Shown piece by piece: positions 1 to 12,780 of a DNA stretch of 64,000 nucleotides (the stretch's first letter is position 1; each line of letters begins with the position of its first letter). The position numbers and the translations under genes are program-made. This stretch comes from Dipetalonema caudispina. Its lineage: Eukaryota; Nematoda; Chromadorea; Rhabditida; Onchocercidae. The stretch is from NCBI GenBank assembly GCA_013365325.1, contig JABVXV010000021.1, positions 124,001-188,000 of the forward strand, read 5' to 3'. The notes under the pieces were generated by a model. That model searched no databases and was not told where the DNA came from. It saw nothing but the letters and a program-made list of their open reading frames with translations.

Positions 1-368
1 CATTGAAGTAGAAGGACAGCTAATGGCCTTATATACAGTGCATTCGCCAGTGGATATCACAAATCACTGTGGAAAAGCTTCCAAAGAGCTTTACACTGTT
101 TATAACGAGAACAAGTATTAAATTTTAGTGATAAGAAACTTTGGAAGTTAGGCGATCCTTTTAAAACACAGTGATAACAATTGCAGAACATAAATATCGT
201 CTAACTTACGAACATGAGAGGAGTAGGGGGCATGTATAAATACTTTAACATATGAAAAACTTTGTAACAAATCAACAAGTGAAATCATGAGATCCACAAG
301 GTGACTTACTGGGTATTCAACCCAACAACTTATCCTACCACAGTGGCTCAACAGCTAAACATAATGTT
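1..368. other. 3' flank of the fatty acyl-CoA reductase gene
   Basis: This is AT-rich sequence downstream of the reductase stop codon on the minus strand. It presumably holds the 3' UTR. I see no further exon or RNA gene, and the short open frames here have no recognisable domain. Confidence 0.5.
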
Positions 369-3300
369 TCACTTAAAAATTGTTCTTTGTTTGTATTCTT
401 CCAGGCTTTTCAAACGAACTGGTGGACGGAAATTGTAATTTGACCAAATATATGTCAACAGAAACCCGATACTCCCACTAAACCAGCGATATCTTCTAGA
501 ACGATGTCTGAAAAGTCTGAAAATGTAACCGCAGTACGAAAAAACTACGATACCAACAGGTAATCTCCGGGGTGGGATGTATTATTTCCGTCAGACCCAT
601 AGTACTTAGGTACCAATATTTGGAGAGTTCTGTAGAGCCAATTTCTCTTTTGTTGATTACTACACTTTTTTCTCCCCTCTCCCCATGGAAAAAGGAAGGG
701 GGGGGGGGAAAAAAAAAAATAGTGTAGTTAATTAACCTTGCAAATATACGTATAGAAATCCACCAAATTAGAGCGTTGAAAATTGCAGCATATAGCTTCA
801 GCCTGAAAAGAAAAAGTACAAAAGAAAATATTTATAAGCTGAAGACAACTGTTCTAGGATCTACATACCAGGAAAGATTTCGCCTTGCTTTTGGAAGTTC
901 TTCCAGGCGATCTTTAACGACGTATCGTTTAACGCCCATAAGGTAATCGAATAGATAAGAATCCCAATTCAATTGTCGTATGTCAAAATTGAAAATCTGC
1001 AAAATGACAAGCAACTATATCTTTACCATGTATGCTAAGAATTTTTTCATTACAAAAGTATGGTAAAAGTTTTAAAAATGATCTGCTCTGTTCAATATAT
1101 TCCAAAAACGTGGTGTGTTTCACTGAAGTGAATGCAATCAGAACCAGTATAATTTTCGAAGTGGTTATACACATTTTCAGGAACGACTAGTGTAAGAAAA
1201 CTAATCACATGAAGACATAACAAAACATGAAACATACAAGAATATGATAAACTGACTTTTTTATCCCCCTCTGAAGTCGTTTCCCACAAATCGATGAGAC
1301 CTTTGGAATCAAAATCCCAACCTCGAGTTGTAAAATAATGCAATGTTTCAACTAGTCTCAAAACTTTCTGATAGATACGAGTAAATCTGCAAAAAAACAA
1401 AGAGTAAGCGACGAAAAGAAGTGATATAAATGAAAAATTAGGTTTTGTGAAAAGGACTACCTCATTTTTGGACCCCAGAATGAGTTCAGAAGATCGATAA
1501 GATAAGCAGGACCCATATGCTTCAGATAAAAATTGAATTCGAACAAAAGTCTAGAGGAGTGAAAGTGAGTTGATGGGATGCGATAGCATTCGTTTAGTGG
1601 ATAAGCGCGGAAAAAGCGCTCGATGAAATTAACAATAAAATCCCATTGGACGGGATTCAACGCTCCTGAACAACAGTGTATCACCGGTATCGACTCATAC
1701 CTAAACATTTACATAGTTTCATCTTTCATGGAAGTGACACGCTCTAGGCAACAGTATGACTGATGAAACATCATTATGCATATATTACTCGGTGTAAGTT
1801 CTGTGAGCCGCAGCAACGATCATCAAATTCGAAACGATATCGACTGGTATTATATCCGCTTTCGCTGAGCTGCTGCCACACATGTTTGTCAATACACCCT
1901 TGCCGCACTATAAAACACAATCTGTTCCCATTTGCAGACAAAGTGGGCTTAACGTCATATCGACTGCAAAATTCAATATCACGCTGAATCTCTTGGAAAT
2001 AAAATTCAGATTGTGTGAATGCCTTGGAATCGGATAAGAATAAACAGTAAGATGACAACAATGTCTCTAACTAACACGGATTGATGCAGAAATGGATGAA
2101 ACGAGAAAATTATCAATTTCACCGCAAAAGATAAATTTAAGGGAAACAAGGTGACGCTCATGGTTGCCTGTTATTAGCGAAATGAAACCCACAGCAGCAA
2201 AAATTCCTGTTGGTCCATTGTAATTATCTGTCCAACCAGGAAGGGGATCTCGCCACATGGCTCCTATAATCGACGGCCTCACAATAATTACTGGTAACCG
2301 TCTCGCATCTTCCATCAGCTGCACCTAAAAAAGACAAACTGAGCAACTGCTATGGAAAATAAAAGAAAAAGTACCAGCTGAGGCACATTGACGACATCAG
2401 CATTAAGAGATAAAACGCACTACTCATCAATATTAAACATAGTATTTATCGGAACAAATTTCCTTAAACCTTTATAATTTAAAATCATTTCTATTTTCGA
2501 AATGACGTTACCATCTTAATGTTCATTTATAAAATATATATTTCCAACGGTTGATACAACCACAGAAACATTCAATACTTCTCCAAATATACCCAAACTT
2601 ACTTTACTTCTTCAAATGACTTCGTTGTTTCACCAAAACTAATGAAAATATCTAACGACTATCTCAAGCAAATGTATCACCGTACAAATTTCATCTTTGG
2701 AAGAAAAATTTTCCATGCAAAACCCTCCATTTTAGTTAATTTCAAATAGCTTCACCAACAATTAGCTCAAAGAATCTTTTCAACAGTGTGTCCTATAAGC
2801 ATTATCACATCTATCCCCTATATTTGCTGAACACTTAACTTACCAGATATTTTCCGCATCACAATATAGAGTTTTCCCCTGTGCTCCGCCATATATTTAC
2901 TATTTCCTTCTCAACAAGCAAATCGGCAGGACTAAGAACTTTGAAGCTTATAGCTATACATATTTGAGATAAACGAACTTCAGCAAGAGCTTTTGTTAGG
3001 GTGTAAGTGTTCGGCCGTTTACCGAGCAAATGTGGCGTGATGGCATCAATTACCACATCATCCATCCAATCGATCGCTTCGAAAAGTTTATTCGGTGGCA
3101 CAGGAGGTGGATAAACTATCTCTAGTATCTCTGATTTGTCACAGTTTGCATATGCTGTACTGACATGAACCAGCACCTACAACAGAAATGCAGAAGTAAT
3201 GTATCTAAAAGCCTAATACGAGATAAACAGCAGAACAGAGGAGGACTTACAAGTAAATTTTTTATCATATGACAAAGAGCAACGAGTCGCTGTGTCCCGA

Positions 3301-3912
3301 GAACATTCATTTCTATAGATATTCGTAAGGCCTCATCAAACTTCACGGTTGCCGCACAGTGGAATACTGAAATGAATGGCTGTGAGATGAAGCCTGGCGA
3401 AATGCTTTCATCACCAACTTACCGATCGAAACTTCATCACAGATAGTTTGCATATCCAGTTGATTGAGACCCAAACCTTCTTCCATAATGTCACCACCAA
3501 CTGGAATCAATTTAGAGAACATTCCAGGATTGAATCGACGCAGTCGGTCGAATAAAGGACCCTGAAAGATTGAAACGATAATTAAATATAAATATACTTA
3601 CCAACATTTCTGGCACCGAGTGCTCACGTATTCATAAGCATACCTTAACAAAAGCTATACTAATCTTATTATCTTAAATCGTCCACACTTGACGTTTCTT
3701 CCTTCAAAGGTAACACAAACCTGAATAATTGTGTCCATTCGTTGCTTTGGACCAAGTCCATTTTTTGGACGAATTAACAAGTAAATATTTTTTAATGAGT
3801 CTACTGAATACAATAATTTCTCGATGAGAACTTTGCCAAGAAAGCCGCTTGCACCAGTGACCAACACACTCTGGCCTGCGTATACATCCGCCACCTGCTG
3901 ACTATGTCCCAT
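369..3912 (-). CDS. fard-1: Fatty acyl-CoA reductase (FAR family), complete, 11 exons
   Basis: The enzyme reduces fatty acyl-CoA to fatty alcohol with NADPH, feeding ether-lipid and wax synthesis, usually at the peroxisome or ER membrane. Exons in coding order are 3721-3912, 3423-3561, 3251-3366, 2979-3176, 2156-2324, 1789-1864, 1461-1700, 1257-1386, 869-996, 737-802 and 369-516. All phases agree and give 533 aa, close to the usual ~515. An NAD(P)-binding Rossmann fold opens the protein, with TGASGFLG at residues 19-26, VSTAY at 154-158 and the catalytic YTLTK at 207-211. [12 protein letters not shown] and the FAR_C domain ([26 protein letters not shown]) follow. The last two exons encode hydrophobic segments that could anchor the protein. 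The start is chosen because a TTTTAG acceptor lies 8 bases upstream, as for a trans-spliced mRNA. An 11-base G run and an A run lie in the last intron. Family assignment is secure; the peroxisomal role is inferred from homologues. Confidence 0.93.
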
Positions 3913-5402
3913 TGATTACCCTAAAACACTATATACAATCACAGTGTAAATGCCACCAATTAATTTGTAACGATTACTAAAAAAGCATCAAACATTACAG
4001 TTGCTATACTCGATGTTACTGCTGCTATTCATTTTAACTAGGCCAAAGGCGTCACTTTTCGTAACTGTCACAATATTATTATTAGTGAGCAGAACAGTTA
4101 CCTCAGCAAAAACTGGTTGCCTAGAAAAAACCCGCGTACCTAAGGAATTTTTTATGGATTCGATCTTCCAATCAATTAAATAGTAAAAACCTCGGTGGAT
4201 TTTCTAAAAAGCAATATAAATCTAAAAAACTAGTAATGCCTCTACTTATAAGTACTGACATTATGAAACGCCCTGCCGTTATAAAACCACATTTTTTGAA
4301 AACAAGGCCGAAGAAAGGACAATCTTTTGAATGATTAAAAACCCATGAAAAACAGCAAATAAGCGGAGGTTCATTGGTAGAACAGGCTCAGTGAAAAACT
4401 GAAATGAACGAAACAGCAGAATGGGACTACTACACGTCTTGCTAATCAATCGCGGTCGCACATTCGCTTCTCAAAAAGTGAAAAAGGTGACGAGGAGGTT
4501 CCGAAAGACTAACTGCACAAGAAATTCCTTGTTTAAACAATCATTGAACATTTATCTCTGCTCTTTGGACTGCCTCTCTTCCCCTTCTCCTACTGATAAG
4601 CCGCTATCAATGTCTACCTAAACTGTCATTGCTGTTGGGAAGATAAGGGCAACAGACATTCACTACACACATTAATTCTGTCATTAAATAGCTTCGTTGC
4701 AATACCAGGGGAAATATTACGTGTCAGCAAACTGTCGCCATCAATCTGGAGGATAAAGTCCAATAACATTAATGCATAATGTATAAGTAAAGATGGTACC
4801 ATTGGTTGTTAAGAAACACAAGAGAACTATAATGAAAATTTATTGACAGGAAAAGTGTATGAAAGATATCGCACACTTGCATACATCAATTCATCACTAT
4901 AAACTAACAATCGAGTGAACATAGTGCACCACTGATTAACAGTATCAGTAGTAGCGTAACAGAAACAGTATATATTGACTCTGTACTAAGCTCGCAAAAC
5001 ACATATATCTGAATAATTCATATTTAACCTTCTGTATGAAGTCATCGTCAAAAAACATCATTTTATAAATGCGGCACATTGTATGATACGTGTTCCGTTT
5101 TATAAAATAAACAGTTGCCTGTACGAAAAAGACGTTAGAAAGAGCCCGTTAGGCAGTTTTACCTATCTGAGACTCTTTCGTTTCACTGGATGATGCTCGA
5201 TATGTGATTCTTTTCATTCAATTTGTAAAAAAAAAATCTCTGCTTAGTTTAATGATGGGTCCAGAAAGATGGTGAAATAAGAGTAATTCACGTAGGTTAA
5301 ATACGGATCTGCAAATAGAGTACTAAAAAAACACTCCTGAGAAGAAATTATGTACCCGCAGCTGCTTACAGAATATTTAAAAAAAAAGGTCATATGAAGA
5401 TC
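3913..5402. other. Spacer between FAR and MGAT4-like genes
   Basis: This stretch separates two minus-strand genes. It should hold the FAR 5' region and the 3' UTR of the upstream glycosyltransferase. Open frames of 60-66 codons at 4001-4183, 4279-4461 and 4421-4621 overlap in different frames and show no domain. No RNA gene or repeat family was recognised. Confidence 0.5.
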
Positions 5403-8400
5403 TTATTCTACCATGATATGCATCTCATTGATGATGAGCCAGTTGGAGCTTCCCTCATGAATTTCGATTTTCAATGAAGTCACTCTGACGCCCTCAGTGA
5501 AATCGACCCGTACAGTACCACGTTCATTGAAGCGAGCTATGGAGGTGAAGTTATCCTCATTCACCTTCCTCAGTAGCACTTCCGCACTTTCATTCAATAT
5601 GTCATATTGATGCTCGGGGTTACCAGTACGAACAACGACACCTTAAATAATTTCATTTAACTGGCAATAAGGATGGGTATCAATTAGAACAAACATCCGG
5701 TTAACGAACCGATCAGAGTAATCGCAGAATGAAATTCGAACAATATATAGTCTTGAGGAACTGGAGCAAAAGCCCAATAATAGTTGCTGCCGGTATAAGC
5801 ATTTTCAATATCTGAAAGGAAAAAATCTCCGCAACACCGAAAAAATAAAAGATTTTTTCAACCTTAATTCTCAGTCCTTCTACAGTAATAAAAGACGAAA
5901 ACGCTATTTATTGTATGTAAATTTGTCTGTAATTTTTTATACACTAAATGTGTACAAATTTTGCGGATTGGTCAAATTGCATGTTTCCTCAAAACCATAA
6001 ACAGCAGTTAATGACTTGAACAGTTAAAAAACTTCCTTCAATTGTACGGTTGGAAACAAAAGACTCACCAAAGAGCATATAAGTTTTAAGCGTTGTGGTG
6101 ATCTTAGCGGGAGGATTATCACGATGTGGTATATAAAGCTGTGCCTTGCCGAAATCTCTTTCCCGTAATTTCTGCACTTTCCCTGCTAGCGAAGAATGAA
6201 CACCTATATGCTGGAAAAGAGAGGGTCGATGACGAATACGGTGCTGCTTTACAATCTGAAAAAAGAAGTACTTTTAATCGTAAGACAAAGCTGTCTAAAA
6301 CTTTTTCCGTAACACTTCACTCATTCTATCACTGTAGTAAAGTTGGAGATTGCAAGAACTTCACTTTTCTGATGAAGTTTTCGCAACACTAAAGTAAAAG
6401 ACATACAAACTAAAACTAGCTGTGCGAATATGTTTGAGATGCAGAAACTCAAGTTCATAGCAGATTCAAATAAATATGCTTGTTCGACGCAACAGCAGAA
6501 TGATACACGTGTTTTCACGCACCTAATCTTCTTGCATAACATGTAAATTTACCAAAACTTTCGAATGACAATTTTTAACTGAATAGAGTTTCATACTAGG
6601 GTTGTAGAATTCAACTTACGTGCTAAAAGAGTAACGCCATCAAAAAAGCTGCAAAAAACTCCCAACGCAATCTTTTTCAAGTACCTCAACTAGATCATCT
6701 GCATTTAAAAAGGTCACTGAAAAAAAACTCTCAAGAATAACACATTGTGATTCACACAACAAAATCGCAATGAGATTTCAAACTGAACTGTCAAGGAACC
6801 TTAACAGCAAATAGCTAACACACTTCAAAACTGAAAAGTGAAAACCAACTTATATAATATTCTTTGCACTAGACGTTGCTATGATATTTGGTATTTTCGG
6901 ATGCATACAAACCTCAGTACAATGCTTAGCGGACTTCTCCGGATGGCAATATCGGTTTACAAACAGCAGATCTAACAACCAGTCCACTGGTTTTTGTCGA
7001 TGGAACATTGCGATGAACTGTAGTAATAATGTGATATCGGAGGTTCGAAAAAGTTTCCCAATGAAGCCTAAGGATGAAAACTCGAGCATGAGCCAATCAT
7101 CCGCTATTCTTCCATCAATAAACTTTTTGATGCGACTGACATATCCAGCTTTTGCGAGCACATCATCCTCTAACTGTAAATAATATTCACCTGAAACAGT
7201 ATTTCGTCTAAAATTTTTTACTCATGAAGTTTTGGATAATCTAGACTAGATCCTGTGTTATTGATATGTTCTGACTGGAATTTACCTCGTTGCTGAGAAT
7301 ACAACATCAAATACATATAGTCTAGATTCTGTTTCGTACGCCAGTACATTCGCTCTGGAGAATCGTTAAAAGTCGGAGTGACAGAATATAAATCAGAATA
7401 CCACTCATTAGGTGGGACAATAACCTGGAAAGAAGTTCTTGTGACACAGAACGATTAACTGCTTTTTTATTGTGCTCAAGATTGAACAAGTAGAAATGAA
7501 GAGAAATCAAATCGATAACTCCGGTGATATTTTGAAAACACCACATAAGTGAGATTTCAATTCAATTTACAAAAGACAAGGAGAAAACATCTCCTCTCTA
7601 GACACTCTGTACGTTCCTTAATAAACTCAAAAAATTTTTCAAACCTGCATATACAAAAATAATGTTTAGCGGAAAACATTGTGCTAAAAGAAATTTAAAA
7701 CAAGACATACTGTTAGCAGTCCAGAGTTCAATTCAAAAGGAAATTCTGATTGCAATGAAGCATACTGAAGTTTCACGAATGAAGAATTGGGACCTTTGCC
7801 ATCGGAAATGAGAACAATAATGCTAACCATCTTAATTTCACTGCTTGTTAATCCTCCAATCAGTGACTGCAGTGTCGATATCAAGTAAGACTGCTAAATA
7901 TAATAAATTCATAAGTTTTTCTAGCAACAAATCTATTTATTCAGATAAAACGAGATTTTAAAAAATAGGAGGCTAATGAGAGTTGTAATCCGCCACTTAA
8001 AAGCTGGAATAAGTCAACGACCACGCACATTGCGTCGAGCAACTGTTGGTATACCAATAACAAGGTCCGTCTTTGTCATCCTTGAGAAATTACTCGGATA
8101 AATTAATGCAGGATGCAATGCATTGTTTGGCACAGTATAGAGATGAGGCAAAAAGTCAACTAACGTTGGTAGCGAAAGCGCCAATTCCTGAAAATAAATT
8201 ACGCAAACAAACAAATTTTAAACGCGTTCTCGCTTTTTTAGATCCAAAATTATTACCGATTAATTTAGTTATCCAAGAGAAAGCTTTTGTCAAAATGATC
8301 TCATACGCTAATTATAACCTATTTTTCAACTATATTAATCTTTTCGACAACTTTTCCTGAGTTCATGGAGTCTTTACTGAACTCTATACAATGAAGACTA

Positions 8401-9110
8401 AACATTTTGATGATAAACGATCAGTCTATCTTTACATATAAGTCAATAAGCTATAAGCCTTCCAGCACTTAAGAAAACTAATCGATCGATGAGGAATTTT
8501 CTTTTTCTTCTCTCATTTTTCAAGATGCAAATATGAATGTGATATTCACAAGACTTTCATGATTTCCAGGAATGCTGCAAAACAGATTTCATAGAAATGA
8601 AAAATATCAGTAAGGACAGAGGAGCTTCACTTACCTTCGAATCATTAGCCAACAATTTTGGGAAATTATTAGAAAGATAACATTCTCGATCTCGATCCCT
8701 TAGCAACATTTGGGTCTAAACTGTTTATCTTATTATAGAAATTCATAAAAATCACATGAAAGTTTGGTAAATGGCAGGTCAAAAATGCTTGGAACTATGT
8801 AGTTTACATTCGAAAAGATCTAATACGCACAGTAGGTCTAGAGAGCAAAGGTCGAATAAGGATAAATGGATAAAGTGTGAAATAAGTGTAGATGTGACCA
8901 TTTTTCGAATCATATGAGATGAAAAGAAATAAGACAAACCCTCCTTAAATCGTCCTGCAATTTGTGCAAACGATTTTCGAAATTTAACCGGATGTCGTGA
9001 TCTACCGCATTGTTATATTTACAGAATGAATAGAGAATAATACTAATAAGAAACGTCACAACCCAGAAAATCACAAGCAATCGACGCAGCAAATACCAAC
9101 GTACAACCAT
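5403..9110 (-). CDS. MGAT4: Alpha-1,3-mannosyl-glycoprotein 4-beta-N-acetylglucosaminyltransferase (GnT-IV, MGAT4), complete, 9 exons
   Basis: GnT-IV adds a beta-1,4 GlcNAc branch to the alpha-1,3 mannose arm of N-glycans in the Golgi. Exons in coding order are 8940-9110, 8635-8715, 8029-8187, 7711-7893, 7286-7424, 6913-7190, 6069-6255, 5710-5811 and 5403-5641. They join in phase to 512 aa (vertebrate enzymes are about 535). The protein is a type II membrane protein: a short basic N-terminus, a hydrophobic anchor near residues 9-27, then a charged stem. The glycosyltransferase family 54 domain follows. Landmarks are [15 protein letters not shown] across the exon 3/4 junction, WRTKQNLDY, the acidic LEDD at about 251-254, [28 protein letters not shown] and [14 protein letters not shown]. 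The C-terminal part matches the family lectin-like end (YYWAFAPVP, then WLIINEM). Exon 9 ends with TAA. Which family member it corresponds to, and its acceptor in this organism, cannot be read from sequence. Confidence 0.93.
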
Positions 9111-10861
9111 TGCATACCGTCCTCAATTCTACATCCATACTTCATGTGGCCAGTTAAAAACATGCAGGGCATACATTATTGCTCCACCTCTTATCACTAC
9201 AGCCAACCACGAAGTGCCATCTGGCTTGTGATAAGCCGATTGAGTTGATTGAGGCTTGATACATGTCATAACATGTAAATTATGCAACGATGTGATACCG
9301 TAAGTTGATGTTATTAAATTGCGATTCTCCTAGCCAGCTATTCTCTATTACCAAATGTTTTCATCGATCAAAGAATTGCCAAATGTTGGAGCAGATGTCA
9401 TTGTATGAGACCCAAAAAAATACCACGCTTAGTTGGGACCGACATGGAGAGGAGGGGTGGAATTAACCACCTTCTGCAACAGTTGCTTCACTAATTTGCA
9501 GTTCACCATTCCGTTACATTCCTCTTCCATCATGTTCTTTGTAGTATTGAATGATGTTGAATGTTGCACTGCAGAAATTTATCGTCATTAGTGTAGTGAT
9601 TTTTTTTTTGGGCTTCCTTTACATGAGGATGGATAGAAAGAGGAGTTAATACTCACATCTATCATTGACCTTGCTGTTGGCGTCATCAAAGGTCTTTTCT
9701 GTTAAAGATCTACGTTAAGAACTGACTGCAGTTTTGTAACGAGCACAAGGCTCCTGTTGACTCAGCTGTTCTGCACTTCAGGAAGCATCTCTATTATTTA
9801 TTTGGGATCTTCGCGAATTAGACCAGGTGCTGATAATCTATCTCAAAAGACCATCGAAAAAACGATATACATGAATAGTTAAAACACTCAAATGCCACAT
9901 ATAAACTTTTCCAAGTTGGCCACGAAATTTCCATATAAGATTTCTTGTCCAAAACAAGAAAACGCAGTACATGACCAGGTACTTCCTTGGACCATCTCTA
10001 TCTCATCTTCTCAATGACACTGTGTTTCCAAAGTGCTTGACAAGCTTGCAAGTTTACTGTTTTCAATTATAGTTTATAACGATGTTTAAAGTAATGCTTC
10101 ATGGCCTCTTGAACTCTAGAGATGGTTAATGGGTAATCTTTGCGCTACAGCTGATCAAAATACGGGTAGCTTACTTGCAGAGTGGTTCAAAACTTTTTTT
10201 TATTGTCGCCGCAATATTTATTAATACCTGCTACAAAGGATTTCAATGGAAATCATAAAGAGAAAACTAAAACGCTAAAACCAGATCATCCATGTTCTAT
10301 AATATCACGGCTAAAGCGATTTTGTAACTAGATAGGCTATCATAGTGAGTAGAAAAAATCATGTTGAAAAAACGACTCTATATCTAACAATGGCATTTTC
10401 TATCACATGTTCAATACACAAGATGATGCAATAACACAAATGAAATTCAGAACATTAAAAAAAGGAGAGTAGGTGTAATGAGAGATGAAACTGAGCTAAG
10501 TCATATATAAGACAGATATTCAAACGAAGATTATGAGCCTCCCTTATATTTTATGCCCACCAACAAGAAATACCTCACGGTATTTTTATATGAAACAATG
10601 AGTGTTGCCAGATTTACCCACAGTTGTTAGGTGACAGAGAAGCCTCCCGTATCAACCAGCCTTGCTGATGCTATCAAACTGAAGACTTTGTTAGTTTTTA
10701 TTTATTAATTTACTAGTAATGAAATGGAACTACTACTATACTAGAAGTGAGGATAGAATAAGAAACTAAAGCGATCTGTTAACACGACTTTCTATCAACT
10801 AATAAGATTAAATAAAGTGATCGTTACTGCATCCGTAAAAAAAAGCAATAAAGCAGAGCCA
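9111..10861. other. Spacer between MGAT4-like gene and COX10
   Basis: This 1.75-kb non-coding stretch lies between two minus-strand genes. It should carry the MGAT4-like promoter and 5' leader and the COX10 3' UTR. A TGTAG acceptor near 9131 could be the trans-splice site for the glycosyltransferase mRNA. I see no credible exon, tRNA or repeat family. Confidence 0.45.
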
Positions 10862-12780
10862 TCATTCAAAACCATCTTGACTATCGCCAAACTTGCTTAC
10901 TGTCATTAACATCATGATTAACGGTAGATGGAGGAGAGTGTAATGAAAAAGTGTCCTTGATGTTTTTGCATCTGGGTGCCGATAAAATTTATAGGAAAGG
11001 TAAAGCAGTAAACCATTGAATGGAAGTGATTCGACAGCAAAAAACCATTTCGTCAGATTTGCTGAGGGTGCTCCCAGCGAGCAAAGCAATAAAATTACCA
11101 CTGAATACCTGAAACAGGCCATGAAATCTTAACAAGAATATTTGATAATGATTCTAACAACAGAATGAAGGAGAAGGTTATAACGAAATGATAATAAACG
11201 TGGTGGAATTAATAAGGAATACTACCTGAGCGAAGTGAATCGACAAAGCCTTTGATTAACTGCACACATGACCCGATAACCGGCACGAGTGTAGTCGGCA
11301 CGTAAATTCCAACTGAGTGCATTGAAATGAGGGAACTGCCAGCAATATAATATGGCAGCCAGCACTAAAGAAGCAGGCTGAATGGATCCCGTAGCAGCAG
11401 CATAACCCATTAAAGGTGGCATGGCACCCACAACAGCTCCAATCCACGTGCACATAATACTATAACGTTTCATTGGCGTATATACACCTATAAAAACCCT
11501 CCTTTCGGCTGAACTAAAAATGATCTCTTCCAAATAAAATGATTTTAGGAATGAAAGGAATATATGTTGCAAGAAATAAAAGGAATAACTGAACCTGCAT
11601 ATAAAAATGCATTGAGTAAACCAAGTGCTGCGGTTAATGGATTACAACCAATCCATAATGTTACCATTCCAACCACTGCTGTTGAGAGCGCAAAACTAAC
11701 CGCATGGAAAGGCGAAAATCTGAATGGAATCTTATCAATCTGAATATGTGAAGAGTCAATCTTCTACTCTATAAAATTCAATCCCCATGAGGTTGAAAAT
11801 GAAGATTATATGTAGCTAAGTGTGCAATTGTAAAGTATCGATTAGTAGTTCAAAACATTTAAAAAAATTGCACATTCTCCACTGTCAGGTTTATCGCTTA
11901 TATTCAAAAAAAAGAAAAAAAAAAAACATATTAAAGATTGTCTCGAGTAGTGAGACATACTTCACCTCCACCTACTAACAAACAACTTGCCACCAATACT
12001 ATAATAATCAACCTGTGCACGACAAGCAGTCGACTTTGCGTCCTTCTCATTTGCGCATCATAAGGTGTCTCCAACAAATGATTAAAAGTATTTGCAGATG
12101 CACTTAAAAGTGCAGTACCGGCAGTGCATGCTGCTAGTGGGCCTAGCGACAAACTAACTGGAGCCATGATAAAACCACTAACAGTTGTTGCAGTTACCAT
12201 CGCCGTAAGTCTTGCCTTGGAAAGCTGTAAAGATCTACTGACGATTGAAAGTGGCCTATTAAATTGAAGCAGCACTTATATCAGAGAGATATATTACTAA
12301 CGAGGAAAAATTGATTTTGAACAGATAAACTTGATTTTGAACAGATAAACCTATTTCCCTCTCTGCAATCTTCCGAAAATATCGTTTGTACAAAAAGAAA
12401 TAGAAGTGAGTGCAGCGACCTTTCACTGGAAGTATTACTGATAATAGTCACTGCTAATAAACATCTAACCACGGTATCGAAATGTGGAAAGTAAATTATG
12501 AGGTGCACAACACGATGATACGGATCAAGCAGACCTGTAAGTACGACTTCAGCAGACCATTCTGTTGTATAACATACCAGCCATCTTCCGGTGTTGGTCT
12601 GATCACCAGTTTTAGCCTGCGTTCATAACTTCTTGGCTCTTCGGCCCTCGCAAAGCCCAAAGGAACAATCTTTTCTGCTCCTGTGCAAACCTTTGGTAGT
12701 GCTGCCGTGCTGCGCTTCCAACTAACAACTGGCATATGTGAGCCACAAAGGCGACAAACCAGGTAACCTAGCAGCAGCAT
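10862..12780 (-). CDS. cox-10: Protoheme IX farnesyltransferase, mitochondrial (COX10, haem O synthase), complete, 5 exons
   Basis: COX10 transfers a farnesyl group to haem B to make haem O, the first step towards haem A for cytochrome c oxidase, in the inner mitochondrial membrane. Exons in coding order are 12578-12780, 12013-12255, 11595-11719, 11226-11487 and 10862-11108, giving 359 aa in phase. The N-terminus is a plausible mitochondrial presequence. The UbiA prenyltransferase core follows, with LSKARLTAM, the prenyl-diphosphate site N126..D134 (NHLLETPYD), [21 protein letters not shown] and [15 protein letters not shown], plus several membrane helices. Exon 1 is ended at the GTATGT donor after EDGW because only that donor keeps phase; a later CAG/GTCTGC does not. 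Exon 3 uses the inner TTCAG so that [11 protein letters not shown] aligns with the family. A TTGCAG acceptor sits 3 bases before the ATG. Human COX10 is longer (443 aa), mainly at the N-terminus. Confidence 0.93.
12311..12350. repeat. Perfect 20-bp tandem duplication in COX10 intron 1
   Basis: The unit TTGATTTTGAACAGATAAAC occurs twice back to back (12311-12330 and 12331-12350) without mismatch. It lies wholly inside the first COX10 intron and does not touch the splice sites. Perfect identity points to a recent slippage-type duplication. Confidence 0.9.

Noticed and set aside
1774..2061. 95-codon minus-strand open frame in the FAR gene
   Set aside because: It is a frame shadow; the real exon 1789-1864 is read in another frame, giving [16 protein letters not shown].
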